Under the pieces are notes generated by a model. The model searched no databases. It worked only from the letters and a program-made list of their open reading frames with translations, and was not told the DNA's origin. From Salibacter halophilus (GTDB lineage: Bacteria; Bacteroidota; Bacteroidia; Flavobacteriales_G; Salibacteraceae), in contig NZ_WACR01000001.1 in assembly GCF_008806325.1 (NCBI RefSeq), forward strand, positions 186,001 through 250,000: a stretch of 64,000 bases of DNA, written 5' to 3'. Each line of letters starts with the position of its first letter. Positions within the stretch are counted from its first letter, which is position 1. This document shows positions 16,666-26,134 of the stretch, one piece after another. The position numbers and the translations under genes were made by a program.

Positions 16666-17397
16666 TTACAAGAGCGATGTAATATCATCAACTCCAGGAG
16701 TGCGAACAGCTATAAATCCTTCAGCATATTTCGCATTGATGCTACGACCAAATTGTGCGGCTCTCCCTTCAAGGAAATCGATGAATGATTGCGATGAAAT
16801 TGGCGTTTCAGGTTCTTTTGAGTCTGATTTTTCAGAGAAAAACTGGCTACTGAAAGCTTCTATCGCTTCGAGTTTCGTATCCCACTCTGCCGATATATCC
16901 ACGACAAAATCTGGTTGTAAGTAACGATCCTGAATATAGTGATAAACAGCTTTGGGACGCCACGACTCAAGCGGTTCTCCATCCCACTCCATTTTGATCT
17001 TTCTCAACCCGGAATAAAAACAAGCATCAGCTATGAGTTTTGCCGCCCTGCCGTGATCAGGATGGCGATCTTCAGGTGTATTGATAAGTGCTACCTCAGG
17101 TTGAAAACGCCTGATTTGTGTAGCGATTTTGATAATGTTTTCCTTGGTGTATTGAAAAAAGCCATCGTCCATGCTCAGGTTTTCACGATAGCTAACACCC
17201 ATTACATCTGAAGCTTTTGCAGCTTCTTTCATTCTCAACTCGGGAGTTCCGCGTGTACCGAGTTCACCTTTCGTGAGATCGACAATTGCTGCTTTTTTCC
17301 CCTGCTTTACATGTTTGATAATGGTTCCTGAACAACTCAACTCAACATCATCAGGATGAGCTGCTATGGCCAAAATATCTACTTTTTCCTTCGTCAC
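16666..17397 (-). CDS. bshB1: Bacillithiol biosynthesis deacetylase BshB1
   Basis: 243 residues of the LmbE/PIG-L deacetylase family. Zn ligands are seen in AHPDDVEL (H14, D16/D17) and in the second HPDH motif (EDRHPDHGRAA). It removes the acetyl group from N-acetylglucosaminyl-malate to give GlcN-malate, the second step of bacillithiol synthesis. The AAxASxVMGVSYRENLxMxDG segment and the YxxQDRYLQPDFVVDIS segment match BshB1 closely. The start codon overlaps the stop of the upstream PorE-like gene by four bases, implying co-transcription. A bacillithiol disulfide reductase-like gene (47361) occurs in the same window, in line with this thiol being used. Confidence 0.88.
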   Translation of the reverse strand: MTKEKVDILAIAAHPDDVELSCSGTIIKHVKQGKKAAIVDLTKGELGTRGTPELRMKEAAKASDVMGVSYRENLSMDDGFFQYTKENIIKIATQIRRFQPEVALINTPEDRHPDHGRAAKLIADACFYSGLRKIKMEWDGEPLESWRPKAVYHYIQDRYLQPDFVVDISAEWDTKLEAIEAFSSQFFSEKSDSKEPETPISSQSFIDFLEGRAAQFGRSINAKYAEGFIAVRTPGVDDITSLL

Positions 17398-19340
17398 TTT
17401 TCAATGATTTTAAATTCAGTGCGTCTATTTTGGGCACGTCCTTCTTCCGTGTCATTTGATGCAATGGGTTCACTAAAGTTGTAGCCTTTAAAGCTCAATC
17501 TTTCTGCATTGATTCCCGCATCAATTAAATAGGTGTAGACAGACTTCGCTCTGTTCTCTGATAATTGCTGGTTGTAATTTTTGCTTCCAACATTATCAGT
17601 GTGCCCGCCTATTTCAATCTTCAAAGTGGGGTTATTGTTCAAAAATTCTACAAGTTTTGTCAACTCGGCTTTTGACTCGGGCTTGAGTTTGTACTTATCA
17701 GTTTCAAAAAAGATGTTTTTCAATACAACCGTTTCGCCTTTTTCGATAGGCTTCATAGGGACATCAAATGCATAATTGTCAACGTCTTTACCTTTTTCAC
17801 CCGAGAGTTCAAAGTTTTCAGAGAAGAACAAATATCCCTCAGCTGAAGCGTTGAGCATGTAGTTTTTTTCGGTCGGAACCACAACCAGGAACTCACCGTT
17901 TTCAGGATCTGAGTATGATTCCACTACTCGTTCCTGCGTTTCCAGATCGATGAGCTCGAATTTAGCTCTCAGCGGCTTATCGGTTTTCTTGTCGTACACT
18001 TTTCCTCTTGCATAAGTAACGGGAGTTGGACGTGCATATTCGGGTAACTCAAAGCTGTAGAGATCCCATTTCCCAAAGCCTCCCGGCATTCCGCTCGCAT
18101 AATAAGCTTTCTTGCCATCAGCTCCAACAGACAAACTCACTTCGTCATCCAGCGTGTTGATAGGGTAACCGAGGTTTTTCGGCTCTCCAAATGAATCTGC
18201 TGAGATTTTTTCAACGACAAACATATCGCGCATTCCCATACCGGGATAACCATCGCTGGAAAAGTAAAATGTCTTGTTATCAGGGTGAGCGTAAGGAGAC
18301 AGATCATCTCCGGGAGTATTAAAAGGTACCGGTTTTGGATCTGACCATTTACCATCATCACCGATTTGAGTCATCCAAATGTCTTTTTTTCCTGGTCCAC
18401 CAGGGCGGTTACTCACAAAATACAAGGTGCGACCATCACTCGAGAATGATGGTTGAGAATCCCAATGGCGCGTGTTTACAGCTTTCCCGAGATTCCTTGG
18501 GTTTACCCATTGTTCTCCTTTTCTGCTCGCGATGTAAAGATCGCAGCTTCCCAGACCTTCTCTTCTTCCGCAAGAAGTGAAAAAGATGTAATTACCATCA
18601 GGGGAAATACAAGCCGCTCCTTCCCTGTAGGGAGAATTGATGGATTTACTCAATCTCTCAGCTTTTGCCCAGGTGCCATCTCCTTTTTTGCGAGACATGT
18701 AAATATCTTCGTCAAACTCGCTACGAGATGAAGACATAGCTCCTACTCGTGGTTGATTTTTCGTGAAGTAAATGAGTTTACCATCGGCACGCAATGTTGG
18801 GGAGTGTTCGTAAAAGCGATTGTTTACTCCCGGGCCAAGGTTCTGAGGATCAAAATCAACAGGATTTTCGATCAACTCTTTGCGCGTTTTTGTGGTTTGT
18901 TTTATTTCCTCTGCTTTATCGTCCCAGTAATCATCTTCCTTAAATCGGTGATACGCTTTGATGGTTTCGAGAGCTTCATCGAGTTTTAGGGCTTTGCTCT
19001 GGACATGAGCTAATTCGAGATACACCCGCGGATTGAAAGTTGAATCGATTGAAATTCCTTTCTTGTAGTAATTGATACTTTGTTCAAGATCGTCAATCTC
19101 CACTAAAAGCTCAGCTTTTAAAACATAAGCATCAATGAATTCTTCATCTTTTTCAATCGCCTTATCAATGGTGTTCAAAGCATCCTCAATGTAACGAAGA
19201 CGGAAATATTTGTTCGCCTGCTCAAAGTATTCTTTTGCTTTTCTGTTATTGGTCGCGAGCTCTTTAGGTTGAGCTTTGCACGCTGTAATAGTTAGGAATG
19301 ACAGGGCTATTAAAACGACAGACTTGATAAAAAACTTCAT
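17394..19340 (-). CDS. PorE-like lipoprotein: TPR, beta-propeller, CarboxypepD_reg, OmpA domain
   Basis: 648 residues. A lipobox (LTITAC, Cys21) ends the signal peptide. Domains in order: two to three TPR units (about 32-120); a WD40-like (PD40) propeller (about 170-430) with repeats such as GKLIYFTKN, GNYIFFTSC, RTLYFVSNRPGG; a carboxypeptidase regulatory-like fold (about 440-520); and an OmpA/MotB peptidoglycan-binding domain (about 540-648) with the GHTDNVGSKNYNQQLSENRA signature. This order is that of PorE, the T9SS outer-membrane/peptidoglycan linker, though Flavobacteriales carry several paralogues of this layout. Acts at the inner face of the outer membrane. Overlaps bshB1 by four bases. 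Confidence 0.82.
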   Translation of the reverse strand: MKFFIKSVVLIALSFLTITACKAQPKELATNNRKAKEYFEQANKYFRLRYIEDALNTIDKAIEKDEEFIDAYVLKAELLVEIDDLEQSINYYKKGISIDSTFNPRVYLELAHVQSKALKLDEALETIKAYHRFKEDDYWDDKAEEIKQTTKTRKELIENPVDFDPQNLGPGVNNRFYEHSPTLRADGKLIYFTKNQPRVGAMSSSRSEFDEDIYMSRKKGDGTWAKAERLSKSINSPYREGAACISPDGNYIFFTSCGRREGLGSCDLYIASRKGEQWVNPRNLGKAVNTRHWDSQPSFSSDGRTLYFVSNRPGGPGKKDIWMTQIGDDGKWSDPKPVPFNTPGDDLSPYAHPDNKTFYFSSDGYPGMGMRDMFVVEKISADSFGEPKNLGYPINTLDDEVSLSVGADGKKAYYASGMPGGFGKWDLYSFELPEYARPTPVTYARGKVYDKKTDKPLRAKFELIDLETQERVVESYSDPENGEFLVVVPTEKNYMLNASAEGYLFFSENFELSGEKGKDVDNYAFDVPMKPIEKGETVVLKNIFFETDKYKLKPESKAELTKLVEFLNNNPTLKIEIGGHTDNVGSKNYNQQLSENRAKSVYTYLIDAGINAERLSFKGYNFSEPIASNDTEEGRAQNRRTEFKIIEK

Positions 19341-19373
19341 TGTTTTGCGATTATGATAAAGGTCGCTACAAGG

Positions 19374-20003
19374 TTAAGGAATATTCATGTATTTATGCGT
19401 TTGCAGTGAAATCTTCCATTTGGGATTTTCCTTAACGTAATCGATTATTTTGGGTAATAACTTCTCCTCTCTTGACCACTCAGGCTGTAAGTAAAGCTCA
19501 CAGTCAGATCCTACTTTTTTAGCATGAGACTCTGCCCACTTAAAGTCATTCCTGTTCGCGATAACTACTTTCAACTCGTGTGCCTTATCGTAAGCTTCAT
19601 CGAGTGGCTTTTTGAACTTTTTTGGTGAAAAACAAATCCAGTCCCAGCTACCTGTAATGGGGTGTGCTCCGCTGGTTTCCATCCAAACCTTTAAGTTTTC
19701 TTGTTTGAGTTTTTCGGTCAGAACCGATAGATCGTACATTGCAGGCTCACCTCCAGTGATCACGATATTTGGCGAATTAGTGGCTACAGCATCTTCAACA
19801 ATTTCTTCAACTGATAATACCGGATGTTGATCAGCGTCCCAGCTCTCTTTCACATCACACCACACACATCCTACATCACACCCTGCAAGTCTTATGAAAT
19901 AAGCTGCTTCCCCGTTATTTCTACCTTCTCCCTGAATGGTGTAAAAATGCTCCATGATGGGAAGAGCCAACCCACTATCAATCTTTTTTTGAATTTCCTC
20001 CAT
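19374..20003 (-). CDS. queE: 7-carboxy-7-deazaguanine synthase (radical SAM)
   Basis: 209 residues. The N-terminal EHFYTIQGEGRNNGEAAYFIRLAGC segment and the cluster CDVGCVWCD (C42, C46, C49; CxxxCxxC) mark QueE, which uses a [4Fe-4S] cluster and SAM to rearrange CPH4 to CDG in queuosine biosynthesis. The GGEPAMY motif after the first strand binds SAM. The C-terminus ends in SLQTHKYMNIP, as usual for Bacteroidota QueE. It is sandwiched between an outer-membrane protein gene four bases upstream and the PorE-like gene, and probably read in one transcript with them. A GGTCAGAACC word lies inside (19716). Confidence 0.9.
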   Translation of the reverse strand: MEEIQKKIDSGLALPIMEHFYTIQGEGRNNGEAAYFIRLAGCDVGCVWCDVKESWDADQHPVLSVEEIVEDAVATNSPNIVITGGEPAMYDLSVLTEKLKQENLKVWMETSGAHPITGSWDWICFSPKKFKKPLDEAYDKAHELKVVIANRNDFKWAESHAKKVGSDCELYLQPEWSREEKLLPKIIDYVKENPKWKISLQTHKYMNIP

Positions 20004-20006
20004 AAA

Positions 20007-20720
20007 TTAGAATCTCAAGGAAAGTGCAGCACCTGTATTGACAGAGCGCAAGTTGTATTCTACTTCTCTTGTCTCAGTTACAGTAGAATTATTTTTCATA
20101 GATGAAATATCGAGATCAATTAAATGGTCAGATCCTGAAAACTCTGTATAAAAACGAAGCTCGAGGAATGACAAAACAGCGTAATTAAATGAAACGCCCG
20201 GATTCAAAAACAATCCCGGATCAACAACCGCTTTAGAATTGAACCTTTCAACTACTTCTCCAGCATTGTTTTGAACAACGTAATCTTTTTCAGCATTCTT
20301 GAATAAGTTGATTCCTGCCATAACATATGGCTGAACATCAAATTTATTTTTAATCAGTGGTTGATTAAATGACGCGCCTCCTGATACATACAGATTTTGA
20401 TAAGGAGTGTGTGATAACTCAACATTGTCAGGATTAGCCGGATATGCATCTCTTTTAATTGCTTCGTCATTAACCTCAAATAGGTTGTAACCAAATCTCA
20501 AAAGAGTTGACCATTTTTTTGACAAGAAAACTTCACCCTGAAAGCCTACATCTATTCCTGACGAGGCGTGCCCTTTCATAAAATCATCTTCAACTGTTGA
20601 GTTAAATGGTTTAACAGGAGTCGATACGCCCATGTTGGCAGATAGCCTGAAGCCGTTGTACTTTTGAGCAAGTACTCCAAGACTCAGGAAAGAAAATAAT
20701 ATTATTAATGCGTGCTTCAT
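20007..20720 (-). CDS. Outer-membrane beta-barrel protein
   Basis: 237 residues from ATG 20720, which begins a clean signal peptide (MKHALIILFSFLSLGVLAQ). A longer frame with 14 extra residues (start 20762) would hide that signal and is rejected. The mature part is a series of amphipathic strands (GFRLSANMGVST, WSTLLRFGYNLF, LYVSGGASFNQ, VQPYVMAGINLF, LFLNPGVSFNYA, ALSLRF), with a C-terminal aromatic residue (SLRF) that is typical of barrels inserted by the BAM complex. The specific role is unknown. Four bases separate its stop from queE. Confidence 0.72.
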   Translation of the reverse strand: MKHALIILFSFLSLGVLAQKYNGFRLSANMGVSTPVKPFNSTVEDDFMKGHASSGIDVGFQGEVFLSKKWSTLLRFGYNLFEVNDEAIKRDAYPANPDNVELSHTPYQNLYVSGGASFNQPLIKNKFDVQPYVMAGINLFKNAEKDYVVQNNAGEVVERFNSKAVVDPGLFLNPGVSFNYAVLSFLELRFYTEFSGSDHLIDLDISSMKNNSTVTETREVEYNLRSVNTGAALSLRF

Positions 20721-20944
20721 AACAGACTGCAAAATTACGCAACTAAACACATTTTGTGCCATTTGCTAACCATTTTTAACGGAAAAACGAGTCGAAATTA
20801 ATTTTGGTTCTGACCAATAGAAAAACACACGACCTCGTTTTTAACGATTTCAAAGCTTTTTTTAGGTTTTTTTCAGTTGATTTTAATTTACTTTGACCGC
20901 GTTTACCAAAACACTTTACATTTCTAAGAAATCAAACGAGCATT

Positions 20945-23900
20945 ATGGATTTTAAGAAACTAAACATTATTGGTGGCTGGGTAACCTTTGCGATTGCATT
21001 TGTTGTATATGCCATGACAATTGAACCAACCACGAGTTTTTGGGACTGTGGTGAATATATTGCTACCTCTTATAAATTAGAAGTTGGTCACCCTCCCGGA
21101 GCTCCTACTTTTATGATACTGGGTAGAATTTTCACTCTACTTGTCGATCCTCAAAATGTTGCCGTAGCCATCAACCTTATGAGTGCTCTTTCCAGTGCTC
21201 TCACTATTCTGTTCATGTTTTGGTCACTGACTTACCTGGCTCGTAAATTTGTTAGAAATGAAGAACTCAGTGGCGCAAATGGCATTGCTATTATTGGTAG
21301 TGCTATTGTAGGTTCTTTAGCCTTTACATTTAGTGATACATTTTGGTTCTCTGCCGTTGAAGGTGAGGTATACGGAATGTCATCTTTTTGTACAGCTCTC
21401 GTTTTTTGGGCGATTCTCAAGTGGGAATCAATTGCCGATGAACCGCACTCCACAAAGTGGCTTATTCTCATTTTCTATGTGATAGGATTGTCAATTGGAG
21501 TTCACTTGTTGAACTTACTCGCTATTCCTGCGATTCTATTCGTTTATTACTTCAAACGATTTGAACCTACTCGAAAGGGCATGATAATCACATTTATCCT
21601 GTCAATTGTCCTGCTGGGCTTTATTCAAATGATTTTGATTCCGCAGGTTGTGAATATCTCAGCTAAGTTTGAGTTATTGTTTGCAAACGGTCTGGGAGCA
21701 CCATTCCATGTTGGAACAACTGTATTCGGAATATTGCTGATCGCAGCTATTGCTTTCGGACTGTGGTACACACAAAAGCACCACAAGGTTATTGCGAATA
21801 CATCAATTTTAGCTTTTACAGTTCTCATGATCGGTTACACATCATTTGCTATGATCGTAATCAGATCAAATGCCGATACACCAATCGATGAGAACAACCC
21901 TGAAAATATGGTAAACCTTCTCTCCTACTTGAAGAGGGAACAATACGGAGATGTACCATTAGTAAAAGGACATTATTTTAATAGTCCGCTCGACAATCAG
22001 GACCCATACGATGATGGAAGCCCTGTTTATTATCCAAATGAAGAAACAGGCGAATACGAAATTGCCGATTCTCGCGAGAACTCCATCCCAAATTACGCTG
22101 ATGAGTTTGAAACACTCTTCCCGAGAATGTGGAGTTCAAAATCGAATCACGTTAGAGCATACAAAGCGTGGAGTGACTTTGAAGGTAACCCGATGCGCTA
22201 CAGAGACGTGCAAAGCGGAGAAATGAAAACCATCTATAAGCCCACGATGGGAGAAAACCTCAAGTATTTCTTCAACTACCAAATCTATTGGATGTGGGGC
22301 CGTTATTTCCTCTGGAACTTTGCGGGCAGACAAAATGATATTCAGGGACATGGTATCGATCAGAACCAATTCACTGATGGTAACTGGCTCAGTGGAATCC
22401 CTTTCATCGATGAAGCACGTTTAGGAAACATGGATGAGTATCCTGATGAACTCAAAGATAAATGGTCGTATAACAAGTACTACTTATTGCCATTGATTCT
22501 TGGGTTAATAGGCTTGTTCTTCCAATACAAATACGACAAACGCAATACTTTAGTCGTATTCCTTTTATTCTTCTTTACTGGCATTGCCATTGCAATTTAC
22601 CTGAATAACTATCCCTATCAGCCTAGAGAGCGTGACTATGCATTTGTAGGTTCTTTCTACGCTTTTGCGTTGTGGATTGGCTTGGGTGTAATGGGTCTTT
22701 ACAGACACTTTAGGGACAAAGTAAATCCTAAAGCACTTGCTGCCGGTACAACACTAGTTTGCTTATTAGCTGTTCCTGTACTCATGGCATCAGAAAACTG
22801 GGATGATCACGACCGCAGTGACCGTTACACAGCTAGAGAAATTGCAAAAAACTACCTCGATTCCTGCGCTCCAAATGCCATATTGTTTACGAATGGTGAC
22901 AACGACACCTTCCCACTTTGGTATTTACAGGAAGTTGAAGGATACAGAACTGATGTTCGTGTAGTTAATCTCATGCTACTCAACACTGATTGGTACATTG
23001 AGCAAATGGCTCGTAAAGCTTACGATGGTGATCCAATTCCAATCTCTATGACACCTGATCAATACAGACAGGGAACGAGAGATTTTGTGAGATTTGGAAA
23101 TGTTCGCGGTATTGATAAAGACAAATACTACGATATCAAAAAGATCATTCCGATTGTGACAATGGATAAATACAAACAACAACTTGGAAATGGTCAAAAG
23201 GATAACATCATTCCAACTAAGAAATTCAAGTTGAATGTACCAAAGGAAAAAGTAATGGCTAATGGTACTGTTGATCCTTCATTAGAAGATCAAATACTTG
23301 ATGAAATTACCTGGAAGGCTGATGGCCGTTATATTCTCAAGAATGAAATGGTAATGTGGGATATTCTTGCAAACTTCGACTGGGAAAGACCTCTTTACTT
23401 TTCAATCACAATGGGTAATGACGCTTTCTACGGTCTTGAAGACTACTTCCAGCAAGAAGGATTTGCCTTTAGACTGGTTCCGATCGAAACTAAAAATAGA
23501 AGTCCGAGACGTTATGGCAGAGTCGCTACTGAAACAATGTACGACAACATGATGAATAAATTTGATTGGGGCGGTTACGGAGATCCAGAAGTCTTCATGG
23601 ATGAAAATAACCTGAGGTTTGTAACCAACATTCGATTTACTTTTTCTCGCTTAGCGCAGAACCTCGCCAATAAAGGTGATAAAGAACGAGCAGAAAAAGT
23701 CCTTGACAGAGTTGTTGAAGTAACTGTTAACGACAGAGTACCTTATGACGGAACGCTCTTACCGGTTGCAGAACAGTATTATAATGTAGGCAACAATGAA
23801 AAGGCAAATGAATTAATGCGTAAGATTATTGAGCGAGAGTCTCAGTTTGCCAATTATTACCTGAGTCTCGATCCCAATAAAATGAGCGTTGTAAAACCGA

Positions 23901-24046
23901 ACTTAGAGCAATCAATTGGAATTATGGGTAATGCAGTTATGCTTGCAACTCAAAAATATCCGCAAAGTGATGAAATACAACAAGAGTTCCAGGCTAAATA
24001 TCAGGAACTCGCTCAGCGATACCAATCTATGGGACAAATGCGTTAA
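20945..24046 (+). CDS. DUF2723 membrane protein (putative glycosyltransferase-like)
   Basis: 1033 residues. The N-terminal ~180 residues are the DUF2723 domain, with the hallmark YAMTIEPTTSFWDCGEYIATSYKLEVGHPPGAPTF region split over two helices and an acidic FWDCGE motif like the catalytic region of GT-C-fold mannosyltransferases. About a dozen further helices follow to residue ~620, then a soluble C-terminal part of ~400 residues with a YNVGNNEKANEL repeat-like helix pair near 950. It is nearly universal in Bacteroidota, where a protein O-mannosylation-type role has been proposed. The start ATG 20945 is the only good candidate. A hairpin terminator follows at 24071. Confidence 0.85.
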   Translation: MDFKKLNIIGGWVTFAIAFVVYAMTIEPTTSFWDCGEYIATSYKLEVGHPPGAPTFMILGRIFTLLVDPQNVAVAINLMSALSSALTILFMFWSLTYLARKFVRNEELSGANGIAIIGSAIVGSLAFTFSDTFWFSAVEGEVYGMSSFCTALVFWAILKWESIADEPHSTKWLILIFYVIGLSIGVHLLNLLAIPAILFVYYFKRFEPTRKGMIITFILSIVLLGFIQMILIPQVVNISAKFELLFANGLGAPFHVGTTVFGILLIAAIAFGLWYTQKHHKVIANTSILAFTVLMIGYTSFAMIVIRSNADTPIDENNPENMVNLLSYLKREQYGDVPLVKGHYFNSPLDNQDPYDDGSPVYYPNEETGEYEIADSRENSIPNYADEFETLFPRMWSSKSNHVRAYKAWSDFEGNPMRYRDVQSGEMKTIYKPTMGENLKYFFNYQIYWMWGRYFLWNFAGRQNDIQGHGIDQNQFTDGNWLSGIPFIDEARLGNMDEYPDELKDKWSYNKYYLLPLILGLIGLFFQYKYDKRNTLVVFLLFFFTGIAIAIYLNNYPYQPRERDYAFVGSFYAFALWIGLGVMGLYRHFRDKVNPKALAAGTTLVCLLAVPVLMASENWDDHDRSDRYTAREIAKNYLDSCAPNAILFTNGDNDTFPLWYLQEVEGYRTDVRVVNLMLLNTDWYIEQMARKAYDGDPIPISMTPDQYRQGTRDFVRFGNVRGIDKDKYYDIKKIIPIVTMDKYKQQLGNGQKDNIIPTKKFKLNVPKEKVMANGTVDPSLEDQILDEITWKADGRYILKNEMVMWDILANFDWERPLYFSITMGNDAFYGLEDYFQQEGFAFRLVPIETKNRSPRRYGRVATETMYDNMMNKFDWGGYGDPEVFMDENNLRFVTNIRFTFSRLAQNLANKGDKERAEKVLDRVVEVTVNDRVPYDGTLLPVAEQYYNVGNNEKANELMRKIIERESQFANYYLSLDPNKMSVVKPNLEQSIGIMGNAVMLATQKYPQSDEIQQEFQAKYQELAQRYQSMGQMR

Positions 24047-24070
24047 TCAAAGCCTTGCTTAATAAACACA

Positions 24071-24092
24071 TAGGGGCTTCGGCCTATTTTTT
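24071..24092 (+). terminator. Terminator after the DUF2723 gene
   Basis: TAGGGGCTTCGGCCTA with a TTCG loop is followed by seven T residues, 25 bases past the stop codon. Confidence 0.65.
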
Positions 24093-24208
24093 TGACCTTA
24101 CTTTTAAGGACTTTTATGAAACAACTGTCACTAATTTCTGTTATTAGGCTTGAATGAGGACAAATAAATACTGATATTCGCCTCGCTAAAATCGAAAAAC
24201 AAATAGTT

Positions 24209-25444
24209 ATGAAAAAACAATTACTTAAAATCGCTGGAGTATTTGCATCAGCATTTATTCTTGCTACTAGTGTTAATGCACAAACTGAGGTTGGTATACT
24301 TCCAAACCCAGACAAATCTGATAACAATCAGGTTAATGTAGAACGTGGGAATTCTACAGTTAAAGACACAAACTTTTATGCAACATTTGTGAATCAACTG
24401 TTTAACCCAGATACTACATATATTATTTTGACGATCAATTCTAGTAATATATATACCTGGTATCACAGAATTCAAACCCCTTCGAATGTTTCTGTTGACA
24501 TCGAAGGAGCTAGAATGCACTTAGCTTCAGGTAACTCTGATGGATCGCCTGTAAGTGTTGACGTTTCTTTAGTAGAAACTGCAGCTAATGGTCTTCCATC
24601 TAACACTGTACTCGAGACTAAATCAGTAAGCATTGATCCGGTTACAACTACAAATGTTGGGGACTTTGCTAATGATGTTGTTTTTGACAACTCTTATAGT
24701 TCTGCTAACGGTTTCTACTTACAAATGACATTGGACTCAAATGTTAGTGATACTTTAAGAATGATTACTGGACAAAATGGAGCAGCAGCTGTCAGTGGTG
24801 ATTCTATTTCACTTGCTGGTTTTACAGGTGGAAATAATCTGAATACACTAGGATATGTTCAACATATTCGTCCGTTTGTTTCTTACGAAGCTACCAACAG
24901 TATTACAACAGATAAAGACACGATCACAACTGATAATGAATCTGTATCGTTTACAGCTGAAGGAAACTTCAAAAACATTGCAGATCCACACTTGATGACT
25001 GGAATCTCTAAGAATGCATTTTGGTCACTTGATAACGGGAGTACTTTCGTTGGACCAGCTAATGACACTACGTATTCATTTGCTGACGCAACAGTTGATC
25101 ACACTGTACTTCTTAATGATTCAATCATGACATGGTCTGCAGGTACATATGTTGTATCAGAATCGAAAACAATTGTTGGTGACAAAACAGTTACTGGTAT
25201 TAACAGCATTGACGAAGGAAACATCAAAGTTTACCGTTCACAAAACATGTTGAATGTAGAAGTTAATGGAAACCTAAACCCAGGTAACCAGGACCTTTTC
25301 ATTTACAATGTTGCCGGTCAACTCGTGAAATCTTCAAGAGTTAACCTTACAGCGAATTCTACTTCAAGAGTGAACATCAACGAACTCAATGATGGTCTTT
25401 ACATCGTGAAAGTTGCTGACGAAACAGTTCGTTTTGTGAAGTAA
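24209..25444 (+). CDS. Secreted protein with T9SS type A sorting domain
   Basis: 411 residues. The signal peptide is MKKQLLKIAGVFASAFILATSVNAQ. The central part is beta-rich, full of Ser, Thr, Asn and Asp, with paired segments (DKDTITTDNESVSFTAEG and others) and no recognised catalytic motif. The last ~75 residues are a typical T9SS C-terminal domain: IKVYRSQNMLNVEV, DLFIYNVAGQLV, NINELNDGLYIVKV and a final RFVK. The protein should pass through the T9SS translocon and be attached to the cell surface or released. A strong terminator follows at 25476. Confidence 0.82.
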   Translation: MKKQLLKIAGVFASAFILATSVNAQTEVGILPNPDKSDNNQVNVERGNSTVKDTNFYATFVNQLFNPDTTYIILTINSSNIYTWYHRIQTPSNVSVDIEGARMHLASGNSDGSPVSVDVSLVETAANGLPSNTVLETKSVSIDPVTTTNVGDFANDVVFDNSYSSANGFYLQMTLDSNVSDTLRMITGQNGAAAVSGDSISLAGFTGGNNLNTLGYVQHIRPFVSYEATNSITTDKDTITTDNESVSFTAEGNFKNIADPHLMTGISKNAFWSLDNGSTFVGPANDTTYSFADATVDHTVLLNDSIMTWSAGTYVVSESKTIVGDKTVTGINSIDEGNIKVYRSQNMLNVEVNGNLNPGNQDLFIYNVAGQLVKSSRVNLTANSTSRVNINELNDGLYIVKVADETVRFVK

Positions 25445-25475
25445 TTCACTTTGATTTGATAGATATTAATTTAGA

Positions 25476-25501
25476 GGCTACCTTCGCGGGTAGCCTTTTT
25501 T
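25476..25501 (+). terminator. Terminator after the T9SS protein gene
   Basis: GGCTACC (25476-25482) and GGTAGCC (25489-25495) form a perfect 7-bp stem with a TTCGCG loop and a run of six T residues. The next gene starts only a few bases later at 25508, so the second gene may depend on read-through. Confidence 0.85.
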
Positions 25502-25507
25502 ATTGCT

Positions 25508-26134
25508 ATGAACAAGACTATTATAACTCTTCTGTTTTTATTCACGGTCAGAGCCGGATTAACTCAAAACTCAGATTTGGATCTGACCGAAATAACTGTA
25601 CCTGATAGCATCGAAGAAAACTCGACAGTTTCATTCTCTGCAAAACTCAAAAATAATGGGCCAGACAGCGTACAAACTGGTACGCAACTCACATTTCAGT
25701 GGTCTGTTAATACTGATACGATTCCGGCAAACTTCACTTTAGATACTACTTTTTATACAGGAGACAGCATTGAACTGTTCTCTCCACCATTTAGCCTGAG
25801 CCCTAGTGATAGTCTTACCATTTGTGTTTCTTTCAACTTCCAAAATGATACGGTAACATCAAACAACGAGATTTGTGATTCTACCAAAGTCTACCTTTAC
25901 AATAATTTTGTTTTACCTGGAAATGTGAAATTCATTCAAACCAGGTCACAAATCATTTTACAAAATGCTCGAGTTTCAGAATTGAGAATTTATAATCTAA
26001 ACGGACAGATTGTTGGCTCAACGAATGGAGCAAAAGCGATAAGAACAGATCAACTAAAAAACGGACTGTACATCTTTACAGCCCGCTTTCGTGATTCCGA
26101 TAAGTTTTACAGGAGAAAAGTTTTCATCCGTTAA
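25508..26134 (+). CDS. Secreted protein, CARDB-like domain plus T9SS sorting domain
   Basis: 208 residues. The signal peptide is MNKTIITLLFLFTVRAGL. Residues ~20-125 form an Ig-like domain of CARDB type (LTEITVPDSIEENSTVSFSA, LKNNGPDSVQ, SLTICVSFNFQNDTV). Residues ~130-208 are a short T9SS type A sorting domain (LRIYNLNGQIVGST, DQLKNGLYIFTARF, RRKVFIR). It is probably a small cell-surface adhesin or accessory protein. The gene is convergent with hutH and their ends overlap by four bases. The first 30 codons hold two GGTCAGANCC words in opposite orientations (25546 and 25579). Confidence 0.72.
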   Translation: MNKTIITLLFLFTVRAGLTQNSDLDLTEITVPDSIEENSTVSFSAKLKNNGPDSVQTGTQLTFQWSVNTDTIPANFTLDTTFYTGDSIELFSPPFSLSPSDSLTICVSFNFQNDTVTSNNEICDSTKVYLYNNFVLPGNVKFIQTRSQIILQNARVSELRIYNLNGQIVGSTNGAKAIRTDQLKNGLYIFTARFRDSDKFYRRKVFIR